Source of the DNA: Evansella sp. AB-P1
Lineage (GTDB): Bacteria; Bacillota; Bacilli; Bacillales; Salisediminibacteriaceae
Direction: 5' to 3'
Assembly (NCBI RefSeq): GCF_029688925.1
Contig: NZ_JARUKY010000005.1
Span: forward strand, 1-64,000
Length of the DNA: 64,000 nucleotides
The notes below the pieces were generated by a model. The model had not been told where the DNA came from and searched no databases. It was given only the letters and a program-made list of their open reading frames with translations. This document shows positions 62,220 through 64,000 of the stretch, one piece after another. How positions within the stretch are numbered: position 1 is the stretch's first letter; every line of letters begins with the position of its first letter. The translations under genes and the position numbers were made by a program.

Positions 62220-63572
62220 ATGACTGTTAAGCCAAGGATTTTCTCACTACTTTTTGTTTTTATCATACTGCTTTTCATTGTAAGCGCTTGCTCAGAAAAC
62301 TCTTCTACTAGTGATAGTAACAACAACAGTAATAATAATACTACTACAACTGAGGATTCTAATACTGACGATGAAGAAGAAATTGAAATCCGTTATATGT
62401 GGTGGGGAAGCCAAACACGTCATGATAGAATATTAGAATTGATTGATGTGTACGAGGAACAAAATCCAAACATAACAATTAATTATGAATTTTTAAATTT
62501 TGATGATTTTGCAGAGAGGTTAGCCACTCAGTCAGCAGCTGGAAACGCACCTGATGTATTCTTTATTGTTGATCGGTGGTTACCACAGTATACGGATGCA
62601 GGACTTTTAGCAGATTTACAACCGTACATTGATTCAGGGGCTATAAATACGGACCATATTGAACAAGCTTCTTTAGACCCTGGTTACATCGGAGACCAGT
62701 TAGTTGGCTTAAACGCAGGTAGTAATGCATTTGCATTAGGTTATAATCCAGAAATGTTTGATGAAGCTGGTGTGCCATATCCTGAGCCAGGTTATACTTG
62801 GGATGAGTACGTTGAAATGGGGCGTCAAGTACAAGAAGCATTAAATTTACCATATGGAATTACGATTGATGCACAACATGATCGTATGTTTGGTATTTGG
62901 CTCAGACAACATGGATACTGGTTATATAATGAGGATGGAACCGGATTAGGTTGGGATGATGACCAACTTTTCCTAGATTTAGTTAACTGGAAGATGGAGT
63001 TAGTAGATGAAGGAATCGCACAACCTGCTGATGTTGCAGCAGCTGCTACTAATGTTGAAAACTGGTTACTTGTAACAGGAGACGCTCCGATGCAAATTAT
63101 TCATAGTAATCAAATTGTACCTGCACAACAAGCAGCAGATAAAGAATTTGCCATTACCACATTACCATTCCATGAAAATGGTGAATCAGGACAATATATT
63201 AGAGCTGGATTGTTCTATGCGATGAATGCTACTACAGATCACCCAGATGAAGTCATCCACTTTATGGATTTTATGACAAATAGTAAAGATGCTAATGATA
63301 TTTTACAAGCTGAATATGGAGTACCAATTTCCTCTGAAATTCGTGCTCACCTATACGCTGATGCTGACAGTGGTATTCAACAAACATTTGATTATATTGA
63401 TCTAATGGCATCTGAAATCGCTAGTTCAGCTCCACCTCCAATGCCACCAATTGGACAGGAAATGAACGTATTTTACCGAGATGTTTTTGATGAAGTGTGG
63501 TACGGTGTATCAACAGTGGAAGAAGCACTCGAAAAATATAAACAAGGTTTACAAGATATGATTGATAGATAA
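62220..63572 (+). CDS. Extracellular sugar-binding lipoprotein (ABC transporter, CUT1 type)
   Basis: A 450-residue lipoprotein. The signal peptide ends in IVSACSE with the lipidated Cys24, followed by a Ser/Asn/Thr/Asp linker (25-55) and an SBP_bac_1 fold starting IRYMWWGSQTRHDR. The family pattern NAPDVFFIVDRWLPQYTDAGLLADLQPYIDSG is clear in parts (AAGNAPDVFFI, GLLADLQPYI). It probably captures oligosaccharides or aldouronates released from xylan. No permease gene follows: a terminator and an unrelated gene do, so it must use membrane components encoded elsewhere. The start at 62220 has GGGGG nearby (AAGGGGGATTTATAATG). Confidence 0.9.
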   Translation: MTVKPRIFSLLFVFIILLFIVSACSENSSTSDSNNNSNNNTTTTEDSNTDDEEEIEIRYMWWGSQTRHDRILELIDVYEEQNPNITINYEFLNFDDFAERLATQSAAGNAPDVFFIVDRWLPQYTDAGLLADLQPYIDSGAINTDHIEQASLDPGYIGDQLVGLNAGSNAFALGYNPEMFDEAGVPYPEPGYTWDEYVEMGRQVQEALNLPYGITIDAQHDRMFGIWLRQHGYWLYNEDGTGLGWDDDQLFLDLVNWKMELVDEGIAQPADVAAAATNVENWLLVTGDAPMQIIHSNQIVPAQQAADKEFAITTLPFHENGESGQYIRAGLFYAMNATTDHPDEVIHFMDFMTNSKDANDILQAEYGVPISSEIRAHLYADADSGIQQTFDYIDLMASEIASSAPPPMPPIGQEMNVFYRDVFDEVWYGVSTVEEALEKYKQGLQDMIDR

Positions 63573-63593
63573 ATCTGCTCTAAACTTTTAGAT

Positions 63594-63633
63594 GAGGAGT
63601 TGGTCTAGCGATGGGCCCTCCTCTTTTTTTTAT
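63594..63633 (+). terminator. Terminator of the sugar-binding protein gene
   Basis: GAGGAG (63594-63599) and CTCCTC (63618-63623) form the stem, with an inner GG/CC pair, followed by a run of eight T. Confidence 0.85.
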
Positions 63634-63764
63634 CTTTATTAATCGATTATTATGAAACCAATCCTCTCTTTCTCACTATAAAAACGTTTAATTTTGACTG
63701 TCAATTGGAATAGTAGTAAGTATATATCATAGAGTAGTTAGAAGTAGAAATTGGAGGTATTCAA

Positions 63765-64000
63765 TATGGAATTAGTACTCTCTTTAATAGTCCGTTTTAA
63801 AGAGCACAGACTGCTTGAATTAGCTGCCCAATGCTCCTATTATTTATTACTATCTATATTTCCTTTTCTCATATTTATCCTAACCCTACTTTCTTTTTTC
63901 CCTTTCACTTTTGAATCAAATTTAGAATTCATCCATGAAATTGTGCCTCAAAATATTGTAAGTGCCATAGAAAATCAGTGGTATCATATTTCTGCACAAC
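63765..64000 (+). CDS. YihY/BrkB (virulence factor BrkB) family membrane protein, 5-prime part
   Basis: The first 78 codons of a gene cut by the right edge. The N-terminus reads RFKEHRLLELAAQCSYYLLLSIFPFLIFILTLL, the characteristic first membrane segment of the YihY/UPF0761 family (helical inner-membrane proteins of unknown transport function, about 270-300 residues). The ATG follows a TTGGAGG site at 7-8 nt. It is probably independent of the sugar-binding protein gene. Confidence 0.8.

Noticed and set aside
1-64000. CRISPR array, tRNA, rRNA, integrase or intact insertion sequence
   Set aside because: No regularly spaced direct repeats, tRNA-like folds, rRNA stretches or transposase/integrase proteins were recognised on either strand.

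Overview
The window is AT-rich DNA from a Gram-positive, low-G+C bacterium, most likely a member of the Bacillaceae from a salty or alkaline habitat. The evidence is strong AGGAGG-type ribosome binding sites, frequent TTG and GTG starts, an S-box (SAM-I) riboswitch, and clear relatives of Bacillus genes (YkuI, YtrA-type GntR regulator, DUF1292, HprK, CadC/CadA, an App-type peptide transporter). A NaChBac-type sodium channel and the plant-polysaccharide genes fit a soil or soda-lake bacillus. I see no rRNA, tRNA, CRISPR array, phage or intact insertion sequence.

Layout. 1-10 kb: a D-2-hydroxyacid dehydrogenase, small unknown genes, a GntR/ABC-transporter operon behind a perfect palindromic operator, a toast-rack lipoprotein, a cupin and a cadC-cadA metal-efflux operon. 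10-20 kb: a soluble acyl-ACP desaturase, a secreted GH28 pectinase with FN3 domains, and cell-wall genes (polysaccharide deacetylase, class A PBP, glucosaminidase). 20-28 kb: a FolC-like ligase and a half-length archaeal-type dehydroquinate synthase, acetyltransferase, DUF1292, ilvD and selO. 27.8-31.5 kb: nirC-nirB-nirD for nitrite uptake and reduction. 32-36 kb: a two-gene locus of unrecognised function (a 21-residue-repeat protein and a 1176-residue membrane-anchored ankyrin protein). 36-44 kb: Na/Pi cotransporter, a second-type HPr kinase with a small upstream ORF, acetyltransferase, an alpha-toroid glycosidase, S-box-controlled msrA, and ykuI. 44-50.5 kb: a D-F-A-B-C peptide ABC transporter operon. 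51-54 kb: an SLC13-type transporter and the sodium channel. 54-63.6 kb: xylan/glucuronate use (GH43 xylosidase, uxuA, uxuB, two Gfo/Idh/MocA dehydrogenases, GntR regulator, an orphan sugar-binding lipoprotein). The right edge cuts a YihY/BrkB-family gene.

How the genes work together. The carbohydrate end reads as a glucuronoxylan-degradation island: candidate CcpA (cre) sites precede the xylosidase and the binding protein, and a 30-bp perfect palindrome lies between the GntR/uxu operon and the binding-protein gene. The GH28 pectinase at 12 kb could also feed uronates into uxuAB.

Most notable observations: (1) cadA carries an in-frame TGA exactly at the first cysteine of its N-terminal CxxC metal-binding motif, followed by a small hairpin, so it is either a nonsense mutation or a selenocysteine candidate; (2) the ankyrin locus at 32-36 kb; (3) a C-terminal-half dehydroquinate synthase II next to a diverged FolC-like ligase; (4) a family of intergenic repeats, one copy inside the peptide-transporter operon.
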